A stretch of DNA of 64,000 bases from Candidatus Saccharimonadota bacterium (GTDB lineage Bacteria; Patescibacteriota; Saccharimonadia; Saccharimonadales; UBA4665): NCBI GenBank assembly GCA_002746885.1, contig PDRS01000005.1:1-64000 (forward strand), in the 5' to 3' direction. Of this stretch, positions 15,377 through 24,090 are shown piece by piece (position 1 is the first letter of the stretch; the number at the start of each line of letters is the position of its first letter). The notes beneath the pieces are model-generated. The model saw only the letters and a program-made list of their open reading frames with translations. It did not search any database and was not told where the DNA came from. A program made the translations under genes and the position numbers.

Positions 15377-16059
15377 TCGTCTAGCTGCACGGAAAGAGGA
15401 GTGAAGTTGGTCTTTTTGTCGTAGTAGTCGGTGTGCTCGCGGGCTTTGAGCCAGTGAATAACGCGGTAAGTGACGGGGAGCATCACCGTTTCTACGGCAA
15501 TTTTAAACCCTATGCCGACGAGAATGTAGTTAGTCATTTGCGAACTAGAAATAAGCCCGTAAAACGCTACCAAACAGAAAATAACGGTGTCTAGCGCCTC
15601 ACCCAAGACCGTCGAAGCAACGAGCCGCTGCCACATTCGTTTACCTTGAGTGCGGATTTTCATTTTTGCCAGCACGAATGAATTGATAAACTCGCCGACG
15701 AGGTATGCGAGCAGGCTGGCAGCCACGATACGCGGCACAAACCCAAACACTGCGCCAAACTCCGCAGTGTTTGGTGCGCCGTTTACCGCCGGCAGCCACT
15801 GCACGAGGCTCATGACCGCAATCATGATGATGAGCCAGGTAAAACTGACCCATATGGCTCGCCGCGTATGTTTGTAGCCATACACTTCGGTCATAACATC
15901 GCCCAGAATGTACGCAAGCGGAAAGAGCAGCGCGCCGCCGTCGACAATAACCGGTCCAAGGGCGATAAGTTTCATTGCCCCGAGGTTCGAAATAATCAAC
16001 ACCGCCACGCTGGCGGCAACAAAAATGTCGTAGTAACGAAAGTTTTTCGTTTTCGGCAT
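15373..16059 (-). CDS. yhhQ: Queuosine precursor transporter (YhhQ/QPTR family)
   Basis: The 228-residue protein has about six membrane helices and family features such as ISNLGAMKLI, PLAYILGDVMTEVYGY and the GEALDT motif. YhhQ-type carriers import preQ1, preQ0 or queuine. With tgt next to it and no queuosine biosynthesis gene in the window, the pair reads as a salvage route that takes precursors from the surroundings. GGGAG lies upstream of the ATG. The two genes run tail to tail and overlap by four bases: CTAG supplies both stop codons. Confidence 0.9.
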   Translation of the reverse strand: MPKTKNFRYYDIFVAASVAVLIISNLGAMKLIALGPVIVDGGALLFPLAYILGDVMTEVYGYKHTRRAIWVSFTWLIIMIAVMSLVQWLPAVNGAPNTAEFGAVFGFVPRIVAASLLAYLVGEFINSFVLAKMKIRTQGKRMWQRLVASTVLGEALDTVIFCLVAFYGLISSSQMTNYILVGIGFKIAVETVMLPVTYRVIHWLKAREHTDYYDKKTNFTPLSVQLDD

Positions 16060-16170
16060 ACAAGGCGCTCCCTACTCGTCAGTTTACGTAATACCGCGTG
16101 CCACATCCTCGACGGCTTAGGCCGCAGAGCTTCGTATCTTGCAGACAGTGTATGAACAAACAAGCCCAAA

Positions 16171-16182
16171 GTAAATATTTAC
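16171..16182. promoter_or_regulatory. Palindrome GTAAATATTTAC, copy 1
   Basis: A perfect 12-base palindrome (14 bases with its flanks) lies 13 bases upstream of a TATGAT box (16196-16201) in front of the 179-residue unknown gene. The identical 12-mer occurs once more, at 61866-61877. It is a likely operator for a regulator not identified here. Confidence 0.5.
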
Positions 16183-16278
16183 TCAAGCAGCTTTATATGA
16201 TAATATAACCTACTATAGGAGAATACTAAAGAGGGTTTCGTCCTGAGCGAGACCAAGAGAGATAAAAGGAGGCAAACA

Positions 16279-16818
16279 ATGGCTTATGATCCTGAGGATC
16301 ACATCAGTAGGCTGAAAAGGGAGGCGAAATTTGGCATTGCCGTGCTGGAGGATGTTTCATCCGATTTTCGAAGTCGCAGTAAGTTTATCCGTGACAACGC
16401 AGTTGAGATGGCTAAACTTACCTTGCGTAACGTATGTGAAGTGGACCTGAAGTCGGTCTTGGGCGCTGGGCTTGATGATACCCGCGACGCTATGGGGTAT
16501 TTTGGGCAAGTGGCGGCCGCTGCAGCCAGCGGTGACGCAAGGCAAATCCGTGAGCTTATCGAGGCCGACCAACCATTTGACAACGCGCTTGGCGGATACT
16601 ACGAAAAATATCACGATCTGTTGGTTCCTGGCGCGAGGATGCCAGAAGGTAGGACTACGCAAGTGAACCACATGCTTCACGGAGTTTTTCTACCGCTCGG
16701 TTCAAGGTTATTGTCGCATGATCTTTTCTATGAAGACGCAATGCCCGAGGCCATTAATACCCTGGCTATCGCAAGGCATGCACTATTAACGAGTAGATCG
16801 AGTAGCTTCGTTCGATAG
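16279..16818 (+). CDS. Hypothetical protein, 179 residues
   Basis: I do not recognise this protein. It is soluble, mainly helical by composition, with no signal peptide or membrane segment. A central stretch (GYFGQVAAAAASGDARQI) is Ala/Gly-rich, and the C-terminus has a HMLHGVFLPLG segment. The start is secure: AAAGGAGG lies seven bases before the ATG at 16279. A leader of about 60 bases contains TATGAT and TATAGG boxes and the GTAAATATTTAC palindrome is just upstream. It points toward the Kef-type gene on the other strand, 33 bases away. Confidence 0.7.
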   Translation: MAYDPEDHISRLKREAKFGIAVLEDVSSDFRSRSKFIRDNAVEMAKLTLRNVCEVDLKSVLGAGLDDTRDAMGYFGQVAAAAASGDARQIRELIEADQPFDNALGGYYEKYHDLLVPGARMPEGRTTQVNHMLHGVFLPLGSRLLSHDLFYEDAMPEAINTLAIARHALLTSRSSSFVR

Positions 16819-16851
16819 ACCGCCAGCGTCGTATAATTGAATGAACTACAT

Positions 16852-18528
16852 TTACCTTATGGCGGTTTTGCCGAGGACGAGGAGATGGTGTTTGCGGTAG
16901 TTGTCGAACGCGGCCTTGTCGCTGCCGTGGCTGCGTATGAAAGCGCTCATTTTTTCGCTGCCGATGAAATGCGGTAGCATAACGTACGATGCGCCGTGCT
17001 CATAGAGTTCGGCGGCGTTGTTGTAGTTGGTACTGTGGCAAATGAATATGCCGTTTGGATTGAGCTTTAAATAGTATTTCAACAGCTCGCGGTTGGTGGT
17101 GTGGCCCGGAACAACACTGACGATCATTTCCGCCTTTTGTACGCCCAGCTCTCCGAGTAGTTCGTAATCGGTCACGTCACCGTACACATGGCTGATGTGC
17201 TGACGCTCGAGCGTTTCGATGACTTCTGGGTCATAGTCGATCACAACATACTTTTTGCGCATTTTGCGAAATGTGCTGACAAACTCGTGGCCGCCCTTGT
17301 GATAACCAAACAAGAAGAGTCTATAGTCGGGTGCTTTACTGTCGTCGTGCACGAGGTTTTTCCGCTCAAATATACTCAGAAAACCAGCGAACCGGCGGTA
17401 AATCTGGTCGTCGTACTGCATGAGATAGGTCGATATGCCGATGGTAAGAAATGTCGTGAGCGTCAGTATGCCCACGGCTTCTTGGCTTACAAAACCTTCG
17501 GCCAGTGCAAGCGTGAGCATAATGATAGAAAACTCGCTCGTCTGGGACAGGTGAGCGCCCACTTTGAAGCCAGTTTGTTTTGTGTATCTTAGTATGCCGA
17601 GCCCGATTGAAATACTGAAAGGTTTTATGAAAATCGCGACGCAGGTAAATAGCAGTGCCGGCACAATAGCGCTCGAAAGATTGCCGAGCGTAATAGTGCC
17701 GCCAAGGCTGATAAAAAACAGCAAAAGGAAAAAGTCGCGCAACGGCTTGAGCCGCGTGCTGATTTCCTGAGCGTAGGGGAGCGAAGCGAGGGATACGCCG
17801 GCAAAGAGCGCGCCGACTTCGAGCGAAAACCCAGCCACCTCAAACACGGCTGCAACGCTGAATGCCCAAGCGAGCGCGAAGGTAAACAAAAATTCTTGAT
17901 TTGTTGCAAAAAACCGCACCAGCCGCGACAGCAAAAACCAGCCTACAAACGTCAAGCCTGCGCCGAGCAACAGACCTTTGCCGACCAAACCAAGCAGGGC
18001 TTCACCGCCGCCGCCAGTTCGTGCGGCAGCCAGGGCGACGAGCATGATGGTTGCCGCAATATCCTCGACGAGCAACAGACCTATGGCGATTTGACCAAAC
18101 AATCGGTGTTGCTGGCGCTTATCCACCAGTGATTTTATGACGACAATAGTACTACTAAACACGAGCGCCAAGCCAACGAGCGCTGCCTCGGCGGGTTTCA
18201 TGCCAAAAAGCTGGCTCAAGCCAAAACCAGTGCCGCCTACGAGTAGCACATTGAGTAAAAACACCATAAAAACCGGTTTGCCAGTTCGGCGTATGACCGC
18301 AACGTTCAGTCCGAGTCCCACAATAAACAACAGCAGCGCAATACCAATCTGGCTAAACGACTCAAACGCTTCGTGGTTGTGAATTAAATCAAACAGCGAC
18401 GGACCGCAGATGATGCCTGAAAGAATGTAGCCAATGATAAGCGGCTGGCGTAGCAGGCGCATGACTATAGAAACGGCAGCGGCCACACCAAGCACAGCGG
18501 CGAGTTGCAGAAAAATCGTCGATTCCAT
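16852..18528 (-). CDS. Kef/CPA2-type cation:proton antiporter with RCK domain
   Basis: The 558-residue protein has about 12 membrane helices of the Na+/H+ exchanger fold (residues 1-385; LLLVEDIAATIMLVALAA carries the buried acidic pair of CPA2 antiporters), followed by a cytoplasmic TrkA-N/RCK-like domain from about 405. That domain keeps VVIDYDPEVIE but its nucleotide-binding glycines are degenerate (LFGYHKGGHEF in place of GxGxxG). It probably exchanges K+ or Na+ for H+. The frame extends upstream to 18666, but the natural N-terminus is MESTIFLQLAAVLG at 18528. Confidence 0.88.
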   Translation of the reverse strand: MESTIFLQLAAVLGVAAAVSIVMRLLRQPLIIGYILSGIICGPSLFDLIHNHEAFESFSQIGIALLLFIVGLGLNVAVIRRTGKPVFMVFLLNVLLVGGTGFGLSQLFGMKPAEAALVGLALVFSSTIVVIKSLVDKRQQHRLFGQIAIGLLLVEDIAATIMLVALAAARTGGGGEALLGLVGKGLLLGAGLTFVGWFLLSRLVRFFATNQEFLFTFALAWAFSVAAVFEVAGFSLEVGALFAGVSLASLPYAQEISTRLKPLRDFFLLLFFISLGGTITLGNLSSAIVPALLFTCVAIFIKPFSISIGLGILRYTKQTGFKVGAHLSQTSEFSIIMLTLALAEGFVSQEAVGILTLTTFLTIGISTYLMQYDDQIYRRFAGFLSIFERKNLVHDDSKAPDYRLFLFGYHKGGHEFVSTFRKMRKKYVVIDYDPEVIETLERQHISHVYGDVTDYELLGELGVQKAEMIVSVVPGHTTNRELLKYYLKLNPNGIFICHSTNYNNAAELYEHGASYVMLPHFIGSEKMSAFIRSHGSDKAAFDNYRKHHLLVLGKTAIR

Positions 18529-18752
18529 CTCTTCTATATTCGCATACTGCTTGTGTCTTCGGCAAATTTGGCTAACCACACAGCAGAACGGCCTAGTATC
18601 GTTGCTGATAGAGCGGCGCAAAACGACACAAAACCAGTTTGCGATCGGGGTAGGACGTTTTCGCAATGTACTGGCTGCTGCTTGCTGCGTTCGAGCGTTT
18701 CGAACATGCGCAAAATAATGGCGGCTATAGCAAACCGAGGTATACTACCATC

Positions 18753-19802
18753 ATGGCTGGACAGCGCTTTCTCATACGTAACACCGACGCGCGCGATTTG
18801 TTGGATATTTTCGTTGTCTCGGCTGCGAGCAGTATTGTGTTCGTGAGGTTTTATTTACACATTACGGGTTATCCGACCGTAGGCGGCAGTAAGTATCACA
18901 TAGCTCACATGCTGTGGGGCGGATTTTTTATGCTGATAGCGTTTGTGCTGAACTTTGCGTTTTTGGGCGCGAGACTGCACAAATTTGTCGCGTTTCTGGC
19001 GGGTGTTGGGTTTGGGGTGTTTATCGACGAAATTGGCAAATTCATTACTCACGACAACAACTACTTCTTCCGTCCTGCCGTCGGCATTATATATGCCATT
19101 CTTGTCGTGCTCTATTTGACGACGCGAATTTTGACGCGTAAGCGGCCGCTCACACATACTGAATACCAAATGAACGCGCTTCGGAGGCTAGAAGAAGCCG
19201 TTCACCAAGACATGGACTTATATGAACGCGCAGCGACGCGTAAACTGCTGCGTTTGGCGCACCAAAAAGACCCGCTGACAAAACGGCTCCATGCATTACT
19301 CGATGAAATACCCGTTGCGCCGGCCGCTCGGCCTGGTCCTGTCCAGCGTTTCAGAATGAAGCTTTTAGCGGGCTATGAGGCGCTGTTGCGGCGCAAGCGC
19401 TCGTCAACGGTTCTGCGCTGGTTTTTTGCGCTCGAAGCACTCGGTTTTGTGGCGGCAGTGCTGGTAGCGGTGTATGCTAGCGTTGATGACGTGCGGGGCT
19501 TCTTTCTCGGTCAGTACGATTACGGCTACAGTTTGATCATGGGGCAACTGCTCAGTACTATAGCCGCAGCGTTGTGTGTGCTTGCTGGTTTGCGCTGGGT
19601 CGCTGCGTCGCGCTTGCGAGCGTTTGAGTGGTTTCGCCGCGCGACGCTCATCAACCTGCTGCTGACACAGTTTTTTGAGTTTAGCCGCATAGAGTTTGGC
19701 GCCATGCCAGGTTTCGTCTGTAACCTCGTGTTGCTTATGGCGATAAGTACGGTTATCGATCTCGAAACACAGCACGACGAGGCAATAAACGAGGCTGCTT
19801 AG
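18753..19802 (+). CDS. Membrane protein of unknown function
   Basis: The 349-residue product has four membrane helices in the first 135 residues (with GVGFGVFIDEIGKFIT in one loop), a basic cytoplasmic stretch of about 100 residues, and three or more helices at the C-terminus. I know no function. TATACT (18741-18746) ends six bases before the ATG, so I use 18753 and not the longer frame from 18666. The gene is divergent from the Kef-type antiporter and overlaps the alpha/beta hydrolase tail to tail by four bases. Confidence 0.75.
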   Translation: MAGQRFLIRNTDARDLLDIFVVSAASSIVFVRFYLHITGYPTVGGSKYHIAHMLWGGFFMLIAFVLNFAFLGARLHKFVAFLAGVGFGVFIDEIGKFITHDNNYFFRPAVGIIYAILVVLYLTTRILTRKRPLTHTEYQMNALRRLEEAVHQDMDLYERAATRKLLRLAHQKDPLTKRLHALLDEIPVAPAARPGPVQRFRMKLLAGYEALLRRKRSSTVLRWFFALEALGFVAAVLVAVYASVDDVRGFFLGQYDYGYSLIMGQLLSTIAAALCVLAGLRWVAASRLRAFEWFRRATLINLLLTQFFEFSRIEFGAMPGFVCNLVLLMAISTVIDLETQHDEAINEAA

Positions 19803-20605
19803 CCGGTTCGTAGTATATCGGCGACAAGCTTGCCATAGCGTTTGCTCAGGTTGTGATTGTTGAGAAACTTATGCAAAGTAACACATTTGTTTGCAGCCAG
19901 CATTTCAACATTGGTGTCTATGACGACTTGATCAAGGCTGCCGTAGCACACATCGATAGGCAGGTTCAGCTTTGCGACATCATCCAAAATAGCCTGCTCT
20001 TCGATACATTCTTTGAGCGAGCGCATAAAAGGTACCCACGTGTCTGGTTGGCGGATAACGCTGCGCGGAAGCGGCGCAATGTAGCTGAGTCGCTGAAATG
20101 ATTCTGGCGTAATGCGCGGATCGTCGCGCAGCGTTTTGTACATCTTCAGGAGTATGCCTGTCATGCGCCGCGCTCCGCGTTTTTTTATGGCGTGCAACGG
20201 TGGGTATACTGGCGGGCTCAAGAGGAGCAGCCGGTCGAGGTTGTTATGATGCTCCGTCGCGTAACGAGCCGCCAGCAGCGAACCTAGCGAATGGCCGACG
20301 AGAATAAACTGCCGCCTGAGACGTAGCTTGTTGAGGGTGCGGTACAGCGAGCGCATGTGGTCATCCATAGAGTAGCGAAGCCAGCGTGGTTTTGGCGATT
20401 TTCCAAACCCAAGCAGGTCTATCGTAATGCAATGATAGTGCGGTTCGAGATACGGGAGTACCTTTCGCCAGTCTTCTCCGCTGGCTGCAATACCGTGCAG
20501 CAAGACAACGACTGGCTTCGTGCGCTTGCCGCTGTGCGAGTAGTGAAGAGTGTACGGTCGTCCCAATATACCGTGCCAGAGATACGCAAACATAACTACC
20601 AGCAT
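19799..20605 (-). CDS. Alpha/beta hydrolase
   Basis: The 268-residue protein has the alpha/beta hydrolase layout: VVVLLHGIAASGEDW (oxyanion HG, near 32), nucleophile elbow VGHSLGS (Ser near 106), an acid in CYGSLDQVV (near 225) and a candidate His in NNHNLSKRYG near the C-terminus. The substrate is unknown. A short hydrophobic N-terminus (MLVVMFAYLWHGIL) could be a membrane anchor. Two ATGs (20605 and 20593) are possible starts and neither has a clear SD. Confidence 0.82.
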   Translation of the reverse strand: MLVVMFAYLWHGILGRPYTLHYSHSGKRTKPVVVLLHGIAASGEDWRKVLPYLEPHYHCITIDLLGFGKSPKPRWLRYSMDDHMRSLYRTLNKLRLRRQFILVGHSLGSLLAARYATEHHNNLDRLLLLSPPVYPPLHAIKKRGARRMTGILLKMYKTLRDDPRITPESFQRLSYIAPLPRSVIRQPDTWVPFMRSLKECIEEQAILDDVAKLNLPIDVCYGSLDQVVIDTNVEMLAANKCVTLHKFLNNHNLSKRYGKLVADILRTG

Positions 20606-20733
20606 ACCATGGCATGCCTGTTTGCAGGCGCGCGGTTCTGAACAGCCCTTTTTTTCTGACCAGCTTTTGATACATGATGTAAAAAGTGCGATTTCCGCCT
20701 GATTTCCGCCCGTTAGTAATTTTTGTCACAGAC

Positions 20734-20811
20734 TTTTTTGCGTAAGCAAACTATAGTACATCGTGGAAATTGATTTTCCACGAGAAAAGGGGCGAAAGTA
20801 CCGCCCCTTTT
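20734..20811. ncRNA. Candidate small RNA: three hairpins between divergent genes
   Basis: Three perfect hairpins follow each other: TTTGC/GCAAA (20737-20750), TCGTGGAAA/TTTCCACGA (20761-20783) and AAAAGGGGCG/CGCCCCTTTT (20785-20811). The last resembles a Rho-independent terminator. Both flanking genes point away from here, so none of these can end a neighbouring mRNA. A TATAGT box at 20752-20757 could start a transcript of about 50 bases on the plus strand. The rest of the 322-base gap (20606-20927) shows nothing else except the -10 of the next gene. Confidence 0.45.
20785..20811. terminator. Terminator-like hairpin
   Basis: Ten-base stem AAAAGGGGCG/CGCCCCTTTT with a seven-base loop. The A/T ends make it look like a two-way intrinsic terminator. 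Confidence 0.55.
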
Positions 20812-20927
20812 AAAGTTCAAAGCTTCAATAGTTATCTCGTAACGCCAGTCCGAAGCTCGTATGTGCTTTTATGAAACTGTTTTGCGGCGCTTGCGCGTAT
20901 CGACCGCTTTGAGCATACTTCCTAGGT

Positions 20928-21467
20928 ATGAATAAATCGCAGCGGATATATTTGGTCGAACCAACAGCGGACGATGAGGCGGCTGTTTGGGCATTTCGCC
21001 GCGCGTGCGACATTGCGCCGGAGTCTGGAGACATAGCAGGGTCGTGTCAGCTGCGTCGAACCGAAACTTACGGGGCATGGCTGCATAGAATAAGACAGCT
21101 AGCCGATGTGAATCATACAGAGCCTGGTCTTGTGCGCGCTACAACGTTGCTCGCGAAACATCATGATGACGGTCGATTGATAGGCATCGTACAAATACGC
21201 CATGCATTGACACCTCGTCTACGCGCGTTTGGCGGGCACATCGGCTATAGTGTTGCTACTCGCGAAAGGCGGCAGGGCTTTGCGACCGAAATGCTTTCAC
21301 TAGCGCTTGCTATATGCCGGCAAAACAACATGCACAACATCTTGATTACGTGCGAAAAACGTAATATTGCCTCGGCGAAAGTGATTCAGGCTAACGGCGG
21401 CGTGCTAGAAAATGAAATCAGCAAAGGCGAACGCATTATGCAAAGGTACTGGATTACGTTAGCGTAA
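20928..21467 (+). CDS. GNAT-family N-acetyltransferase
   Basis: The 179-residue protein carries the acetyl-CoA pyrophosphate-binding motif of GNAT enzymes as YSVATRERRQGFATEML (near 117) and the downstream NIASAKVIQANGG motif. Its length and order resemble the RimJ/RimL-like and small-molecule acetyltransferases. The acceptor is unknown. CATACT (20914-20919) lies eight bases before the ATG with TTGCGC 17 bases further up, which predicts a leaderless mRNA. It converges on the Fur-family gene. Confidence 0.85.
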   Translation: MNKSQRIYLVEPTADDEAAVWAFRRACDIAPESGDIAGSCQLRRTETYGAWLHRIRQLADVNHTEPGLVRATTLLAKHHDDGRLIGIVQIRHALTPRLRAFGGHIGYSVATRERRQGFATEMLSLALAICRQNNMHNILITCEKRNIASAKVIQANGGVLENEISKGERIMQRYWITLA

Positions 21468-21484
21468 ATCAGTTTATAGCCCGC

Positions 21485-21928
21485 TTATCTTGAGTCGGTC
21501 TCACCCTTGGCGGTTGTTGAGCAGCAGTGTTCGCACATGCCGCTCAGTTCAATCTGATGAGCGCTGAGCGTAAAGTTGCGTTGCGAGGCCAGCATCTGTA
21601 AGCGCGTTTCGAGAACGGTATCTTCCGGCAGTGTTATGCTGCTTCCGCAGTGATTGCAGGTCGCGTGATGGTGGTGTTCGTGAAAGGCTTCGCCAAGCTC
21701 CAAGCGGTATTTCCAGCCGTTGGGTATGCGAGTAATGATGCCGAGCGACTCAAGCACGTCTACGGTGCGGTATACGCTTGCGCGATTGACCTGTCGGCAG
21801 GCGCGCACGAGTTCGCGCATGGTGAGACTTCGGTGGTGCTGGAGCGCGTCGAACACCGCTTGCCGCGGCTTGGTGTGGCTTTGACCGGCGTTTTTGAGAG
21901 AAGTTTCAAATATCAGTTGCGATGACAT
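21485..21928 (-). CDS. Fur-family metal-responsive repressor
   Basis: The 147-residue protein has a winged helix (RASVYRTVDVLESLGIITR), the His cluster HEHHHHATCNHCG and a second CEHC. These are the zinc-structural CxxC pairs and regulatory metal-site histidines of Fur/Zur/PerR proteins. With a ZIP metal transporter divergently placed, a Zur-like zinc sensor is the most natural reading, but Fur or PerR roles are not excluded. TAAAAT (minus strand, 21940-21935) ends six bases before the ATG and is covered by a palindrome, which suggests self-repression. Confidence 0.88.
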   Translation of the reverse strand: MSSQLIFETSLKNAGQSHTKPRQAVFDALQHHRSLTMRELVRACRQVNRASVYRTVDVLESLGIITRIPNGWKYRLELGEAFHEHHHHATCNHCGSSITLPEDTVLETRLQMLASQRNFTLSAHQIELSGMCEHCCSTTAKGETDSR

Positions 21929-21931
21929 GCT

Positions 21932-21951
21932 GCAATTTTATCAAAAATTGC
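21932..21951. promoter_or_regulatory. Palindromic operator between the Fur-family gene and ZIP gene
   Basis: GCAATTTT and AAAATTGC form perfect eight-base arms around ATCA and overlap the -10 box of the regulator. Further half-sites (TTGC...GCAA) continue to about 21965. It is AT-rich and palindromic like Fur-type boxes but is not the classic Fur or Zur consensus. Confidence 0.55.
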
Positions 21952-22038
21952 GACAAATTTGCAAAAATGAACAAACGCTCTATGATAGCTACTGTCACGG
22001 CATGTATACCTAAAAAATACATAACAGAGGAATAACTC

Positions 22039-22902
22039 ATGGCAACATATTGGCAGGTACTCATTTTTTCACTCATAGGCGGCGTGTTCTCGCTGGTCGG
22101 CGGCGCACTTCTGATTCAACGCAAACGAACCGCGCTCGCTTTAGCAAAATACGCGACGCCCTTTGCGGCGGGAGCACTCATAGCTGCTGTGTTTTTTGAT
22201 CTGCTGCTCGAAGGTATAGCTGAGGCGCCGGCAAAAACGCTCATGATAGCGACTGTTGTTGGCATTGTGCTGTTTTATCTTATGGAACGTTTTGTGCACT
22301 GGTTTCATCACCATCACCGTGAAGACGAAGGCAAGGTTGTTTCGGTGCACCATGATAGCTCGCTGCCGCTCATCATCACTGGCGACACAGTACATAACGC
22401 GCTCGATGGCGTAGCGATTGCGGCATCGTTTCTCGTGAGCGTACCCACTGGCATTGTCACGACAATAGCGGTAGCGGCGCACGAAATCCCACAGGAAATC
22501 GGTGACTTTGGCCTGATGCTGCACAAAGGTCTCTCTCGCGGTAAAGTGTTGGTCGTCAACGCGCTGAGTGCGGTTGCGACAACGGTTATGGCGCTTTTGA
22601 CGTTTGCCATTGGCAGTGCCGAGAAACTTCCTATGGGTGTACTCATTGGTATAAGCGCCGGTTTTTTGCTGTACATCGCCATGAGCGATGTTATTCCGGA
22701 GCTGCATCAGCACGATAAAGGCGGTAAGTTTATCGATTGGCAGCCTGTCATGCTCATAGGCGGCATACTCACGGTGTTTTTCGCAGTGCAGTTTGCTCAT
22801 GCGTACATCGATACTGGTCATGATCACGCGCATGACCATGCTACAGAACATACGCTTGTACAGCAGCATGAGCACAATGAAGACGCGGACGATCACGAGT
22901 AG
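22039..22902 (+). CDS. ZIP-family metal transporter
   Basis: The 287-residue membrane protein has the ZIP metal-binding helices: HNALDGVAIAASF (near 120) and AHEIPQEIGDFG (near 146). These residues form the binuclear metal site in bacterial ZIPs. It also has two His-rich stretches, a cytoplasmic HHHHREDE loop (near 95) and a C-terminal tail with many His and Asp. Import of Zn2+, Fe2+ or Mn2+ into the cytoplasm is expected. AGAGG precedes the ATG. It is divergent from the Fur-family gene with the palindrome between them. Confidence 0.9.
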   Translation: MATYWQVLIFSLIGGVFSLVGGALLIQRKRTALALAKYATPFAAGALIAAVFFDLLLEGIAEAPAKTLMIATVVGIVLFYLMERFVHWFHHHHREDEGKVVSVHHDSSLPLIITGDTVHNALDGVAIAASFLVSVPTGIVTTIAVAAHEIPQEIGDFGLMLHKGLSRGKVLVVNALSAVATTVMALLTFAIGSAEKLPMGVLIGISAGFLLYIAMSDVIPELHQHDKGGKFIDWQPVMLIGGILTVFFAVQFAHAYIDTGHDHAHDHATEHTLVQQHEHNEDADDHE

Positions 22903-22969
22903 TCTCGGTAGTTGGCAATGACGCACCCGCATGCTCGCACATTTTTCGGGAGTAGGCTACACTAGATGT

Positions 22970-24049
22970 ATGCAAACGGTGGAAGTATTTTTAGGAGCGC
23001 TTGCCGCGGTACTTATGGTGGCGTTGATATATGTGCTGGCACGGCAAAAAAGCACGCAGCACGAGAGAGCGCTCTGGCTCAAGGAAGATTTGCGCGGGTT
23101 GAGCGAAGACATCACGAAACTCAAAGATAGCATGCAGGCGCAGGTGGCTGACCGTCTCGACAAATCTCAGGCAAGCATGTTTGGCGCGCTGCAAAAGCAG
23201 TCAGACGCAACCAATAAAATCATTGCTGATATCACTCGCAATCTCACAGAACTAAAAAACAGCAACAAGCGCGTTGTCGACGTGGCAGATGAGCTAAAAA
23301 CGTTACAAAATGTTCTGCAAAACCCCAAACAACGCGGCGGACTCGGAGAATACTATCTCGACACGGTGCTTGGCAACGTGCTGCCGCCGCATATTTACGA
23401 AATGCAGTATCGGTTCAAAGACGGTGAAGTTGTCGATGCAGTCATAAAACTCGACAAAGGTCGGCTGCTGCCCGTAGACAGCAAGTTTTCTTTAGAAAAC
23501 TACAACCGGCTCATCGAGGAAAAAGACAAAACGGCGCGTGAAGCGCTGGTCAAATCGTTTAAGGCAGACCTAAAGCTACGCATAGACGAAACGAGTAAAT
23601 ACATTCGACCGCGCGAAAACACGCTCGACTATGCTTTTATGTTCATACCGAGCGAAGCAATCTACTATGATTTGCTGGTGAACAATGTCGGTGCAACGGG
23701 CACAAATGCGCGCGATCTCATAGAATATGCTTTTATCGATAAAAAAGTGATTATCGTGAGTCCGACGACGCTGCTGGCGTATCTGCAGACAGTGCTGCAG
23801 GGTTTGAAATCGCTCCAAATAGAAGAGCAGGCGAAAGATATTCAAAAACGTGTCGCTGAGCTGGGTAAGCACATTGCCGCGCACGATAGCTACATGCAAA
23901 AACTCGGCAATTCGCTCGGCACCACGGTGAACCACTACAATGCAGCACATAAAAGCTTAGGACGCATGGACCGCGATGTTACCAAAATAGCCGACACGGC
24001 CGCCACGGTAGAACCAGTCCTACTCGACAAGCCAAGCGTAGACGACTAG
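22970..24049 (+). CDS. rmuC: RmuC-family protein
   Basis: The 359-residue protein has one N-terminal membrane helix (VFLGALAAVLMVALIYVLA), a coiled-coil stretch (40-115) and the RmuC domain with RGGLGEYYLDTVLGNVLP, LLPVDSKFSLENY and FMFIPSEAIYYDLL. RmuC proteins are nuclease-like membrane proteins that limit recombination at inverted repeats and have been linked to defence; the exact reaction is not settled. TACACT (22958-22963) ends six bases before the ATG, which favours this start over the upstream one at 22931. Confidence 0.9.
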   Translation: MQTVEVFLGALAAVLMVALIYVLARQKSTQHERALWLKEDLRGLSEDITKLKDSMQAQVADRLDKSQASMFGALQKQSDATNKIIADITRNLTELKNSNKRVVDVADELKTLQNVLQNPKQRGGLGEYYLDTVLGNVLPPHIYEMQYRFKDGEVVDAVIKLDKGRLLPVDSKFSLENYNRLIEEKDKTAREALVKSFKADLKLRIDETSKYIRPRENTLDYAFMFIPSEAIYYDLLVNNVGATGTNARDLIEYAFIDKKVIIVSPTTLLAYLQTVLQGLKSLQIEEQAKDIQKRVAELGKHIAAHDSYMQKLGNSLGTTVNHYNAAHKSLGRMDRDVTKIADTAATVEPVLLDKPSVDD

Positions 24050-24090
24050 CATAGCTGCGCCCGCACTTGCACCCCTCGGTACTGAACTGA

